Notes: generated by a model from the letters alone, not told the origin. A stretch of DNA of 64,000 bases from Anaspis maculata (GCA_949128115.1 OX421965.1:5199253-5263252), one strand, 5' to 3'; positions 44,379-55,641 are shown, numbered from the stretch's first letter. Numbers and translations: made by a program.

Positions 44379-46596
44379 ATAGTCCGGATGCTAGTTAAAA
44401 GTACCTTGCATTTTCTGATGAGAATATGCCACTTGGTGGAAATGTTCTTTGCATTGTACTCTTCCGATCCAGAAAGGTAGCCATCAGCGCCATCCATGCC
44501 GGCGGCGTATACAGGGTAATACAGAAAAAAAAAGTTTAAAAATTATATTCAATTAACCGAAGCATGTGGAGACGTGTAATTCACCACATACATCAACTGT
44601 TTTATGCTTATGAAGTCACAGCGAACTGTTCTTGATTACCTTGAACCGTCTTTGGAATGTAGGGGAAAACCAGAAAAAAAAACAAGAACACTCTTTTTTC
44701 CACGAGTGAGTAATTCTGCGAGATATTGACACAATACTTGGTATTTCTGCAAAAATTAATGTTGGAAATGATATGAGATGGGTAGCCAATTTCTAAGCCA
44801 ACTATTTCCAGAAATACGATTGTCAACTTTTTTTTCCTCTTGAGCACCATCTAAGAATCTGCCCTATGAGGCATCGTTGAAAAGGTGACTGGTTATTATA
44901 ATAATGGTAACATGAAATCATTCCATCGCAAAAAACAACCTCCTCATCATAACTTAGTGACCTCTTCGGCGGGAAAGAATTGTCATTCACGTATTTTTTG
45001 GCTCTTCAAAGCTTTAAGTGCCCGCATGATGGCATTTGCAACATCTGGAATGGTGGAATATGCTACGCAATATGAACCTTGATGTACTTTGAGGTAGCCT
45101 ACCAACTTTCACCATCATCAATTGAGAGGTTTGTTCTTAAAAGCTGTTTGAACAAAATTTGTATCGTTTTTTTTATGAAGAATACAAAATATTGGGTCTC
45201 TCACCCTTACTTGATCCCTCACTGAGGATAGCCTGAAACCGAAAGTCTCCGAATTTCTTATGATAATGATTCAGTGGAAAGTGCTCTTCAATGTTTAGTT
45301 GTCAAAAATTGCATAGTTGCGTCCAGATTCCAGACAGAGAGCGACAAAGAAGCTCATGCAGTTAAAAAAAGACATAAATCACAGTCGAGAAAAAACTAGT
45401 CCAGGGCTAGACTGAAAGCTGTCTGGAGACCTTGCTTTTTATAACATAAATGTGCAATTTGGTACACTGTTAGAGCTTTAAGTTGGTAATGTTTCAAGCC
45501 TTTCACCCACGCTTGAGAGTCTCACAGAACCTGTGTATTTCGGGAAGCCTATCTGAAACGGACATTTCCGAGATTTCTCCGTTGCATTGAAAGTTGTGTC
45601 TTTTTTCACTGCATGAACTTCTTTGTCGCTCTCTGTCTGGAATCTGAACGCAACTATGCAGATTTTGACAACTACACATTGAAGAGCAGTTCTCAGTGAA
45701 CCATTAACATAAAAATTTTGGAGACTTTTGGTTACAGGCTTTCCTCAGCGAGAGAACAAATAAGAAGAAAATATCCAATATTTTGCATTTTCCATAAAAA
45801 AATTGAACAAATTTTGTTCAAACAGCTTTTAAGAACAAACCTTTCAATTGATGATTGCAAAACTTAGTAGGCTACCTTAAAGTACATCAAGGTTCATAAT
45901 GCGTAATATATTTTGCTATTCCAGATGTTGCAAATGCCATCATGGGCACTAAAGCTTTGCAGAGACAGAAAATACGTGAATGGCAATTCTTTCCCGCCGA
46001 AGAGGTCACTAAATTATGATGAGGAGGTTGTTTTTACGATGTAATGATTACATATTACCATTATTATGATAACCAATCACTTTTTCAACGATGCCCCACA
46101 GGGCAGATTCAAGATAGTGCTCAAGAGGAAAAAAAAGTTGACAATCGTATTTCTGGAAATAGTTGGCTTACAAATTGGCTACTTAGCTCATATTATTTCT
46201 GACATTACTTTTTGTAGAAATATCAAGTATTGTGTCAATATCTCTAAGAATCACTTATTTATGGAAAAAAGAGTGTTTTTGGTTTTTTTTCTGTTTTTCC
46301 CCTACATTTCAAAGACGGTTCAAGGTAATCAAAAACGGTTTGCTGTGACTTCACAAGCATAAAACAGGTAATGTATGTGGTAACTTACACGTCTCCACAT
46401 GCTTCGGTTATCTAAATATAGTTTTCCAACTTTTTTTTTCTGTTTCACCCTGTATACGCTGCCGGAATGGATGGCGCTGATGGCTACCTTTCTGGATCGA
46501 AAGAGTATGATGCAAAGAACATTCTTACCAAGTAGCATCTTCTCATCAAAAAATGCAAGGTTCATTCCATTTTATGCAACTAGCAACCGGACTATA
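44379..46596. mobile_element. 2.2-kb foldback inside the 190-bp tandem repeat
   Basis: The tips ATAGTCCGGATGCTAGTT and (reversed right end) ATAGTCCGGTTGCTAGTT start arms of about 1 kb that meet around a spacer at 45,400-45,590. An inner pair TA|CAGGGTAATACAG (44,512) and CTGTTTCACCCTG|TA (ending 46,452) ties it to the CAGGGTG family. It interrupts a 190-bp repeat unit, so it is younger than that array. Confidence 0.75.
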
Positions 46597-46959
46597 ATGA
46601 AATTTTAGCTACAAAATGCAATGAACAGTTTTTGCTACTTTCCACTACTTTGGCCGCAAGGTCCTTTTTCAAGCCAAATCGCCTATAATGTGAAAACTAA
46701 TTGAAAATTCCAGGCAGTCTTCTTTCTGGGTTAGGACTTCTCATCACTAATCACCTCATTCATGATTTAAGTGGTAACTGGATGCGAAACTGCCCTCGGG
46801 TCTCCCCGCAATAATGCTTATAAAGTATTTTCGAGAGTATTTTTCAATCAATTATGCTCATATTAATAGAAATTAAGAAAAAGCACCAACACTAACTGGT
46901 TAGGTTTGGTACATCATAAATAGCTTAAATTGGACCCAAGACTTGACCAACAAGTTAAT

Positions 46960-47500
46960 TCATGGACAGTTTTGGAAATTTTGGTCGGCTTTTTGAAATT
47001 TCATCTCCTGTCCTATCCCCAATTAATTAATCACTTTTTCGACATTTTCCCCCTTGTTTCATCCCCTATTTTGATGTTGGGTTTTCTCCATAATTGTTCT
47101 CAAGAATATGTCTATCCGTTGTCTACTCCTTCTGAAAGTTTTTGTAAATTTTCGTCGTTATTTCGGAATTCCACCCCTATCACTACCCCTATTCTGAAGG
47201 TAATTTTTCCGTTAGTTTTTCCTTAGAACGTGTACTCTTCTGTTTACTGATCCTAATATTATAAAAAAAAAATGTATTTTTTTTGTTATTCCACCCCGTT
47301 CCATCCCCAATTTTGATGTTGGATTTTGAAAAATAATTTTCCTAACAAGATCTACTCGTTGTCTACTTGTTCTGAGAGTTTTGAAAATTTCAGGCATTTC
47401 TTCAACATTTCACCCCCTGTCACAACCCCTAATCTGAATAAAGATTTTTTTCAGTATTTTTCCCAAAAGTATCTTTATATTAGTTATTCATTCTGAAAGT
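46960..47500 (+). repeat. Tandem repeat, unit about 130 bp, pyrimidine-rich
   Basis: About four units with CATTTCACCCCCTGTCACAA-like, CCCTATTTTGATGTTGG and GTCTACTCCTTCTGAAAGTT blocks. It occupies the right part of the Transib-like element. Confidence 0.6.
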
Positions 47501-47674
47501 TTCAGAATTTCTGCGCGTTTTTTCTATTTTCCGACCACTGTGCGTCGTTCCAAAAAAATTTGCCTTTTTTCAATTTGATGTAAATTTGAATAACTACAAT
47601 GAATTTGCATTTTGTTTGAAGTGTCTGTTGACTTGATCCTTTGGCTATCAGTCCGTGGTTTTGCAAGACACTAG

Positions 47675-47810
47675 TAGTGCGATTCTCTAAAAAATTACAT
47701 TCCATAAAGGCTCTGTTACGTTGTTATTATCTAGGCAACAGCCAATGGCCGACAGGAATTTTCACATAACAGAGCTTTTATGGAATGTTATTTTTTACAG
47801 AATAGCACCA
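47675..47810. mobile_element. 136-bp MITE in a foldback arm
   Basis: The ends TAGTGCGATTCTCTAAAAAA and (reversed) TGGTGCTATTCTGTAAAAAA are followed by ACATTCCATAAAGGCTCTGTTA-like inverted repeats. The opposite arm reads GACACTAGATAATTC without the insert, which gives a TAG duplication (47,672-47,674 and 47,811-47,813). Confidence 0.75.
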
Positions 47811-49179
47811 TAGATAATCCACATAAATTTTGTACAGGGTGTTCAATAAAACAGTGCAAAATTTCTGAATCGTCATGAAGCTCCCGTTCGAAAAAGAATT
47901 TTTTTCTCTTGAACTTTTACCACAAAGAAGACGAGGTAGGCCTTTACGTACAGGGTGGTGCTTGGATTATTTGCTTTTCTCCTTTATTTACAGGGTGAGC
48001 ACACAAAAATCATCTTTTTGGTTTTGCATGGATAACTTTTTTCTTCGTTGATCGAACTTGAAAATTTGCGGCTCATACTGAAGCTAAAGCTATAGGTGAA
48101 AAGACCTGAGGATCAGATTTGACTCAAGACAAACATTTAGAGCCAAGGGTTCGATGAAATGTGACCCAAATTTGAAACGCCGTCGACAGCCCGTTTAGAA
48201 AAAGGATTTGCTAATAGCCACGTTTTTTTCGAATAAATAATTTATTCTGGATACATTATGGTGTTTGTTCTTGTCCTAGTCAAGAACTGTGTAGGTGGAG
48301 GAATTCACTTACAACTGCATGTTCAAGGAAGAGACACAGTCCCTTGTTCACCTAAAATTGGTCGTAACCAACACTACGAAAATAAAAACAATGAATTACC
48401 TGAACTGGTTTGTTCATTACTCATTGTTTTGATTTTTGTAGTCTTGGTTACGATCAACTTAAGGTGACCAAGGGACTGTTTTCCCTTCTTGAACATGAAG
48501 TTGTAATTGGATTCCTTTACCTACATTTTTTGGCAAGGACAAGCTAGAAAAACCTCAATGCATTCAGAATAAATGATTCCTTCGAAAGAAAAGTGACTTT
48601 TAGCTGATCCTTCTCCCAAACGAGCTGTCGGCGACGTTTAAGATTTAGGCCAACTTTTATTGGACACTTGATTCTGGATGTTTGCCTTGAGTCTATTCTG
48701 ATCCTCAGGTTTTTTTACCCAAAGTTGTAGCTTCAATATGAGCCACTAATTTTTTAAATCGGTCAACGACGAAAAAAGTTATCCATGCAAAACCAAAAAG
48801 ATGATTGTTTTGTGCTCACCCTGTAAATAAAGGAGATAAGCAAAGAATTCCAACACCACCCTGTACTTCAAGGCCTACTTCGTCTTCTTTGTGGTAAAAA
48901 TTCAAGAGAAAAAAATTCTTTTTCGAACGGGAGCTTCTTGACGATTCAGAAGTTTTACACTGCCTTATTGAACACCCTGTACAAAATTTATGTGAATTAT
49001 CTAGTGTCTTGCAAAACCACGGACTGATAGCCAAAGGATGAAGTCAACGGACACTTCAAACAGAATGCAAATCCATTGTAGTAATCCAAATTTACATCAA
49101 ATTGAAAAAGGGCAAATTTTTTTGGAACGACGTATTGATTTGTGCGTGGTTTATGTAATTGTAAGACTGACGTGCCACA

Positions 49180-49774
49180 TACAGGGTTATTCAAAAGTCC
49201 GGAATAAAATTCATAATTTCTCGATTTCTAAAAACGGTAAGCCGTTTATTCATGACACGTGTCATGTTCTACTGTCAACCTCCTAACCCCAAGCCACCCA
49301 TCTGCCGGGTGCCATTTGAAAAAAAATACTAAGGGTGGCTTGGGGTTGAGGGGTTGACGGTAGAACATGACACGTGTCATGGAAAAACGGCTTACCGTTT
49401 TTAGAAATCGACCTGTTCCAGCGTTTTTTCCGAAATAAATTTGGAAAAAAAAATGATTTTTTATTTTTTTTTCCGGACTGTCAAGTAAAACTAGGGTTCC
49501 TCAAAACTTCCTGGTGAAGCGTCCGATCTAATTTTCAATGGTAGATCTGAATAGAGTTTTTGACAAGCTTTTCAACGAGCCCCCACAAGCCATAGGGTGC
49601 CATTTGAAAAAAAATACTTAGGGTGGCTTGGGGTTAGGGGGTTGACGGTAGGACATGACACGTGTCGTGAAAAAACGGCTTTCCGTTTTTAGAAATCGAC
49701 CTGTCCGGGCTTTTTTTCCGAAATGAATATGGAAAAAAAATACGAATTTTATTCCGGACTTTTGAATAACCCTG
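49180..49774. mobile_element. 595-bp foldback, CAGGGTTATTC tips
   Basis: TA|CAGGGTTATTCAAAAGTCCGG is mirrored at the right end (before TA). Inside, the block with TGACACGTGTCATG and AACCCCAAGCCACCC appears in both orientations more than once. No coding capacity. Confidence 0.7.
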
Positions 49775-49827
49775 TATGCCTGAGTTTGTATCTTATTGGC
49801 CAAAATATATACTTACTTACTTGATTT

Positions 49828-50115
49828 CTTACAAGAAGACACACAGGAGCTCACTATAGAGCTTTGAAAACTAATGCAAGATACAAAGGAACTCAGCAGG
49901 GCTACAAATGCGACATGAAGACAAGGGGGTCTAATAGGGTTCTGAGAAACCGTCCAAGGCATAAGGGCGAGGCAAATCTCCAGAAAATTTGAAGATACCC
50001 AAGGGGATTCATCAAGACCCCAAACGATACTTGTAGAGACAAGGGGGCTCAGCAAGGCTTGAAACGCTACGTTAAAACCCAGTGGGGGATAGGGCTCTGA
50101 ATATCACACTCACAC
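49828..50115. repeat. Minisatellite, right part
   Basis: Continuation of the 41.64-43.28 kb array after the nested insertions: GACACACAGGAGCTCACTA, GACAAGGGGGTCTAATAGGG and GACAAGGGGGCTCAGCAAGG units. Confidence 0.7.
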
Positions 50116-50119
50116 TGGG

Positions 50120-50400
50120 CCTCAATAGAGCTCCAAAGTTTTCGGCGAAGAATTGTCCGCGAAGAATTGTCCGGTCACCTTTATCAGTGGGGTTTTGTTT
50201 CGATGGCTTTTCATCCCTCTTTCCCGGGACATCACCGCACGATAGTAGATGCCCCAGTACTAAGGAACGCTTGAAAAAAAATCCATCTGGCCCACTGGCC
50301 CAGTGCGGATTTGAACCCCGGACCTCCGCCTCTGAAAACGAGGCCGAGCTCAGCGTGCTACCGACTGGGTTAATCGAGCTTTCTCATATCAGTGAACCAC
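50120..50400 (-). mobile_element. tRNA-derived SINE
   Basis: On the minus strand an A-box-like TTAACCCAGTCGGTAGCACG is followed at tRNA-like distance by the B-box GGGGTTCAAATCC. A non-tRNA body follows, ending near 50,130 in a repeated GGACAATTCTTCGC motif that could be the 3' tail shared with a partner LINE. It differs from the SINE at 23,988-24,176 in head and tail, so it is a different family. A CACCCTG|TA tip lies just beyond the head at 50,399. Confidence 0.6.
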
Positions 50401-50814
50401 CCTGTATGTGTACAAGTGCACGCGCGCGCTATTATCCTTGGACGCAAATAAATCCTGTGGAGTTATCAAACCGGAAAAATCCTCTCTTGATGCCAAATAC
50501 CCAGACCTGCAGCCTTGGTCTTGCGACTTGCACAAGGTTGTATTTTTTGCGTGTTGGTTAGTTACCTTATACCTATTTACATTTTAAGTACCAAGCATTA
50601 TATGTAAGTGTATGTAAGCAATCCACCTTTTTGTAATGTGGGTGAGTAGGTACGCAGCAAACCTCAAATTTGTTGCCAAGTTCCGATTTTAACGACAGGA
50701 TAAGTCCAATTTCACTTGAATCGGGCAAATTCCATCAAGAGAAAAAAACACGCGAAAAACTAGAAAAATACGTCCGGTTTTGTTATTGTTGTTGCCGAGT
50801 GTTGTGACAATAAT

Positions 50815-51010
50815 GATAAAGTATTATCCGTTTCACCCAAGGAGGTTAGAATATAAGGAGGGAACGTAACCCAGCTTGTAGGCGAGGAAATTTGATGCGG
50901 AACGGGGTGAGGGGAAATCATGTATTTGAGTATGCAACCCGTAAGTTATGAACCACCCGAAGGCACACGAATCACAGAGGTCTATCCCACAGAATTATAC
51001 AGCAAAGTGA
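50815..51010 (+). repeat. Left arm of an inverted repeat around a LINE remnant
   Basis: GTAAGTTATGAACCACCCGA, GGCACACGAATCACAGAGGT and TTTCACCCAAGGAGGTTAGA recur in reverse at about 53,715-53,870. The arms enclose about 2.7 kb including the LINE remnant. Confidence 0.55.
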
Positions 51011-51029
51011 CAGCATATCATTCGTTTTT

Positions 51030-51347
51030 GTGGTTAAATTTTTTCATTTGTCAGTTTCGCTCTTCAATGTGGCATTTTCAATCGCTTTTGAGGTTTTTGA
51101 ATGTGAAAACCACAGCGATCGCCGTTCAGAGACAGTTTTTCCAAGCAGAAGACAATCCAAACTAGAAAATACTGTTGCACAAGTAAGTGAACCTGGAACA
51201 ATAAATTTTGAAGTTACGAATATGCCCAATCCAAGATTTGCAGCTCCAAATGATTTGATTGTATCCTCTACGACGTGTGCCCTTGTCCAGTGCCGAATTG
51301 AAAAGGACATAACCGCCTTGCAAACTCATGGAAGACCAAACAAATGA
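51030..51347 (+). other. Open frame of 105 codons, unrecognised
   Basis: The frame begins at ATG 51,030 and includes NMPNPRFAAPNDLIVSSTTC. No domain recognised and no clear splice or promoter context. It lies inside the inverted repeat that surrounds the LINE remnant, so it may be a mobile element fragment. Confidence 0.2.
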
Positions 51348-51944
51348 AAAGCTCGAGCAAGCCAAAGTATGCCTCCTGCACTGCCCAGTGCACAGCTGCT
51401 GTGTTACCTACCTATTTAACCTAATACAGTTACCAATATTGTGCGTACGGACCTACGTGTGTGTTGTACCAGTGTGCACCTACACTGGATAATTCATACG
51501 TATAAAATGGAAGCAAGTCAATTAGGTAATTGAGAGTCAAAAATGCCACAAAATTTTGATAATATTGGTTTTATCTTTCCAAATTCAAGGATGCCTATTT
51601 TTGGATTTCACATGCACGATCGAAGAGAAGATACTGCCTTTTACTCAAGAAGAAAGTGAACAAAGAAAAAAGTCACTTGAAGTATGACCGCCTCGACCCA
51701 GTCAACCTTCAAGTTCTTTTGTGCATAGGTGATGATTTGATGAAATGGATATGATGTGAGGCTTAGCTTTAGGAGGCCTAGATCTTAGTTTAGAGCACCA
51801 TGATGAAAGGCATTAAAAAACCACATAATAATGATGAATTAGCAAAACGATACTGCTTGGCCCAAGAATTATTATTGAAACTTGAGGAAATCTCTTTGAA
51901 AATTTACAATTGAAAATAACTTTTCCATATTCAAGATCTCTGAA

Positions 51945-53000
51945 CCTCACCAGAACATTCCATAATCAATGAGGAAGGATCGAGCACTATTGCTGGTCTC
52001 TGAAGAAGTAATGGAAAGATGGAGTGAATATTTCCAAGAGTTACTGAGTGCACAACCAAGGTAGACTGATGAAGACGATCGAAGACAGAAATGAAGGGAC
52101 GCTAACAGAAGACCTGAAAGAACAAAAGCATTCCTGAAACTGAAAAACGACAAAGCTCCTGGACATAATAAATTCACATCAGAGATAATAAATAGCTTTC
52201 GGAGAAGAGGGAAAAAGATTGCTGCTGGAAATCTGCAATATAAAGCATAGAAAAAAAAGGGGGTTCTTAACGAGTGTGCAAACCATAAATGCATTACCTT
52301 GCTGAACATGCCAATGAAAATATACAACTACTGGGAGAGAAACTGAAAAAGACAATAGAGCCAACGTTGCTGAACACTCAAAGTGGACTCCGATAGAAAC
52401 GTAGCGTGCAAAGCCTCATCTTCACAATGCATCAAAAAATTCAGAGAGCAACGAGGAGTGAAAAAAAAACTAACTAGTGCTATAAAAAGTCTGTACAAGA
52501 ATACCACCAGTAATATGTAGTACTAAGACACTGATAAATAAAAAAGAAGTAACAAAGAAGACCAAGCTGAAAGTACCTATAATACGATTTTCAGATCAGT
52601 ACTGACTAATGACCCACAGGTGAGACATGGAGGTCTTATCTAAGAGAATGCAGAAAGAGCGTGAAGCAACAGGGATGAAGTATGCGTCTGCGGAGTAAAA
52701 AAAATACTGAGGAGACACAATCCGTAACCCCGAGTAAGAAAAGATCTAAGATGAGGCATGGAACAAAATTTGTAGATAAGAGACAACTGAGTTGCTGAGG
52801 ACGCCTAGAGAGCTTGAACGAGGATAGACCAGTAGAACGATAAGCGAGAATGACAGGAATAAGAAATCAGGAAAGACAAAAAGAAGCATAGGACGCAACA
52901 GTAAGATAAATAACCGAAAATTGACTGAGCTGGAATAAAGGAAGAACGCTCGCTGAAGACAAGAGACGATGAGAAGTTCATACATCAAGAAAAATTTGAT
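51945..53000 (+). pseudogene. Decayed non-LTR retrotransposon (RTE-like) reverse transcriptase
   Basis: Pieces of a LINE ORF2 appear in order across several frames with stops and frameshifts. SEEVMERWSEYFQELLS comes first, then LKNDKAPGHNKFTSEIINSF (fingers motif), then CANHKCITLLNMPMKIYN, then QSGLR and SLIFTMHQKIQ (motif-2-like). A tail follows that reads ARMTGIRNQERQK and LSWNKGRTLAEDKRR, typical of RTE-type C-termini (W...R.LA.DR). The catalytic YADD region was not found and is probably deleted. Non-functional. Confidence 0.65.
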
Positions 53001-53714
53001 ACTCAATGTCGAGAAAGAACTGAGTTTTATTGTTGATATTTTATGAGAATGTTACATTTTTATTTGAATTATTCACACTATACGCCGCAAAATAAAAGGA
53101 TGTTGATAAATATAAAACAAAATTCGACTGCCACATCTTGTCATCATCAGTGTTGCACCTCTTCTGTTTTCTTTCAATCTTTGTCATCCATTTCAGCCTC
53201 TTTTCGTCATCTCCCAACAATTGCCCCAGAGTTCTGCCCTCCTTCAGCGATTCCTGACATGACCCCAAGTGCTCCATCGTCTCACTCCTTTCCACAACAT
53301 GATATACCCTGGTAGCTTCCAGTAGCTACTCGTCTGTACCCCATCACCACACCACAACCTTGCAAATCGCTGCTTCCAGCCTTCACGTTTGGATTAAGCG
53401 TGCATCTAGGCACTTTGCCTTGTAGCTCTTTGTATTCTTGGTTTGGCATATCTAGAGTCTTGTAGCTTGTTTATCTGCACCTGCTTCTGTTCGTCTCTGT
53501 TCCTTCTGTTCTGCTTTCCATTTCTGATACGCTATGCCCTTTTGCTTTTTCTGCTCAAAACATTTCTTTCTGGGCGGTGACCGCTAGTGGTCTCGGCATC
53601 CAAAAGCCATGAAAGCTACTGATTCCGCCATTATGAAAATGAGAAATTGGCAAAGGAAAAACACAAACACAAAAACTGACTGCTTCTGTCACTACGCTAT
53701 TCGCAGTGACAGAT

Positions 53715-53880
53715 TCATGATTCTGTGGGATGGACCTCTGTGACTCGTGGTCGTGTGCCTTCGTGTGGTTCATAACTTACGGGTTGCATACCCAGAACGT
53801 GACGTCACACGGCTTCACTTTTTTGAGCTCATGTTCCCTCCTGCTATAATTATAACCTCCTTGGTTTCACCCTTATTTGC
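53715..53880 (-). repeat. Right arm of the inverted repeat around the LINE remnant
   Basis: Reverse match to 50,815-51,010. A further inverted partial match (TTGCCACGCAGCAAG type) lies at 54,632-54,670. Confidence 0.55.
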
Positions 53881-54159
53881 CACCCAGCAAGCTATGAAAA
53901 ATTTCAGTTTCATTGGTACGCCTGAGACTCACAGGTGGTTTCACGCGGTGGAGGTTATGTAGCTCTGTCGCTATTCTCTGGCTCTGTCAGTCTGACACGT
54001 GGATGACGCCGCACCGTGGAAGAAAATTCAGACCGGGAGCCTAGCCCAGAAAAAGCAAGGAAAAAATGGCGCGGCAGGTGCGGGGAATGGTTTTTCAAGA
54101 TTCGGGGGCGAAATCTTGACCCCCTTAACATCCATCCATTGGCTGACACCCGCCAGGTA

Positions 54160-54195
54160 AAATAAAGGCTTAAAATAAATAAAATAAATAAATCC
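54160..54195 (+). repeat. AAATAA simple repeat, possible retroelement tail
   Basis: AAATAAATAAAATAAATAAA after a GC-richer segment (53,950-54,150). This could be the A-rich tail of a plus-strand SINE or LINE copy, but no head was identified. Confidence 0.35.
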
Positions 54196-54199
54196 AAGC

Positions 54200-55640
54200 C
54201 CGGAAGAGAGGAAACTTCTTGCATCTGCAGCGAATACCACTGTAATTATTCGCAGTACTACCAGGTGTTGGATGCATAATTAGGAACAAAACTATGAGCT
54301 TTTATAGGGGTGATGGACAGGAAGCAAGTATGGACAAGGTTTTAAGGCACCAGCTCCCTGTCCATGAAGCAAAACGTAAACTGCTTGGCTTATCCAAGTC
54401 AAACTTGAGCTGAGAATAAAGGAACCGTAGGTTTTGAGGTAGGTTTGTACATACCCCCTAACGCGGCTTCACCCACTGCCATGTTTTGGACCAGGCGTTT
54501 AATAATGCCGCAGAACTTGAATTTTTGTCTTGTGGGGAATCATTTTTGGCATCTTGTGATTTGACGTCAAAATTTGTCAATCAATTCATGAGCTGTCGTC
54601 AGTAGGTATGCTAAACCTAACAAAACAATATCATGGCTTGCTGCGTGGCAAATAAGGGTGAAACGGATAATACCTGAATGTTTCTATGTACCTACGAGTA
54701 GGTGCTTACTTGTTACTTGTATTTCAATTATTTATAACAAAGACATAGGCAGGTGAATAGTGTTTCAATTTCCAGTCTTCATTCATTTTTCAAGAAATAC
54801 CTATTTCTAGAAAGCATAACTTACCTTCTCAAGTTTACGATTAAGTTTAATACTGCTCACATCTGATGCACCAGATCAAATTAATACTCAAGAGCTTGGA
54901 TCACATTCTGGGTCGTCTACCGCTGAAATGAATTATTGAAACTGATCATGAGCCGGCGGCATTGTTCTCTAAACAACAATGAGACGAGGAGTGTAGGTAG
55001 ATAAGTACATAATATACAAAGCCCAATTAAAAGGGAAATGTACGCTACCATTGTAATGAAGTAACAAAGATAAAGTGAGTATGCCTAGGTAAGTGCGAGA
55101 TTTAATGAAACAAATAATTGATAATACTGGTTTGAACAATCTGACTCGGCGAGATTAGATTGTCAGATTTAAATGCGTTGCAAATTTTGCGCGATAAGAA
55201 CTTGGCCGTTCTACGTCTCAGTTTGGAGACCCACATCACAACCCACAACGCAATAATATTATTATTGGTTATTTGCGTTTCGTTGTGTAAATAAATAAAA
55301 TATACTGCACGAGATTATTCAGTTCAAGAAAATTACGAAATACATTTTCACCAGTGAATTTACACGAGGAAATCATCACTTCCAAATTTGAAAAGCCATA
55401 AAAATAGAGAATACTATCTTTACTTGTTGCAAATAATATAACGCATTTTCTTGCGACACGTTTGTAGAGAGGTCTTAACTGGGGTCTTGACAAACTCTGG
55501 AAAAAATGGTAAAAATTATCTGTTGAAAATTCTTCGAGTTAATCGGAAAGATGTTTGAAAAATATGACACTGTGCCATCTCCAGTGCATTTCCAAGGTTT
55601 GTAGACCAGTATATCCGATGTTCATAATCATAGATGTAAG
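54200..55640. other. Intergenic, nothing recognised
   Basis: AT-rich sequence with short open frames lacking domains. Only the partial repeat at 54,632-54,670 stands out. Confidence 0.35.
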
Positions 55641-55641
55641 C

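Larger units (their letters stand above)
43341..47542. mobile_element. 4.2-kb Transib/RAG-like terminal-inverted-repeat element, non-autonomous
   Basis: Both ends start CACAGTGGTCGGAAAAT. The terminal inverted repeat extends 38 bp with 35 matches and includes ACGCGCAGAAATTC. A 5-bp duplication CGTCG flanks it. Transib transposons, relatives of RAG1, make 5-bp GC-rich duplications and carry tips like the V(D)J heptamer; CACAGTG is that heptamer exactly. No transposase-like frame was recognised. The interior is a set of tandem repeats and a large foldback, so it is a non-autonomous or derived copy. Other 5-bp-duplication families cannot be fully excluded by eye. Confidence 0.65.
43300..49165. 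mobile_element. Foldback element split by a later 4.2-kb insertion
   Basis: ACGCACAAATCAATACGTCG at 43,321-43,340 is mirrored at 49,127-49,150, and 47,543-48,410 is mirrored by 48,420-49,140. The centre is near 48,415. The left arm is cut by the Transib-like element at 43,341-47,542 and by a small MITE at 47,675-47,810. Three nested tip pairs occur: TA|CAGGGTG at 47,835, 47,951 and 47,991 with partners ending at 48,979, 48,863 and 48,823. Predicted ORFs on the arms are mirror images. Confidence 0.75.

Noticed and set aside
51947..52327. 126-codon minus-strand open frame
   Set aside because: It is antisense to the decayed LINE reverse transcriptase, whose plus-strand motifs are recognisable.
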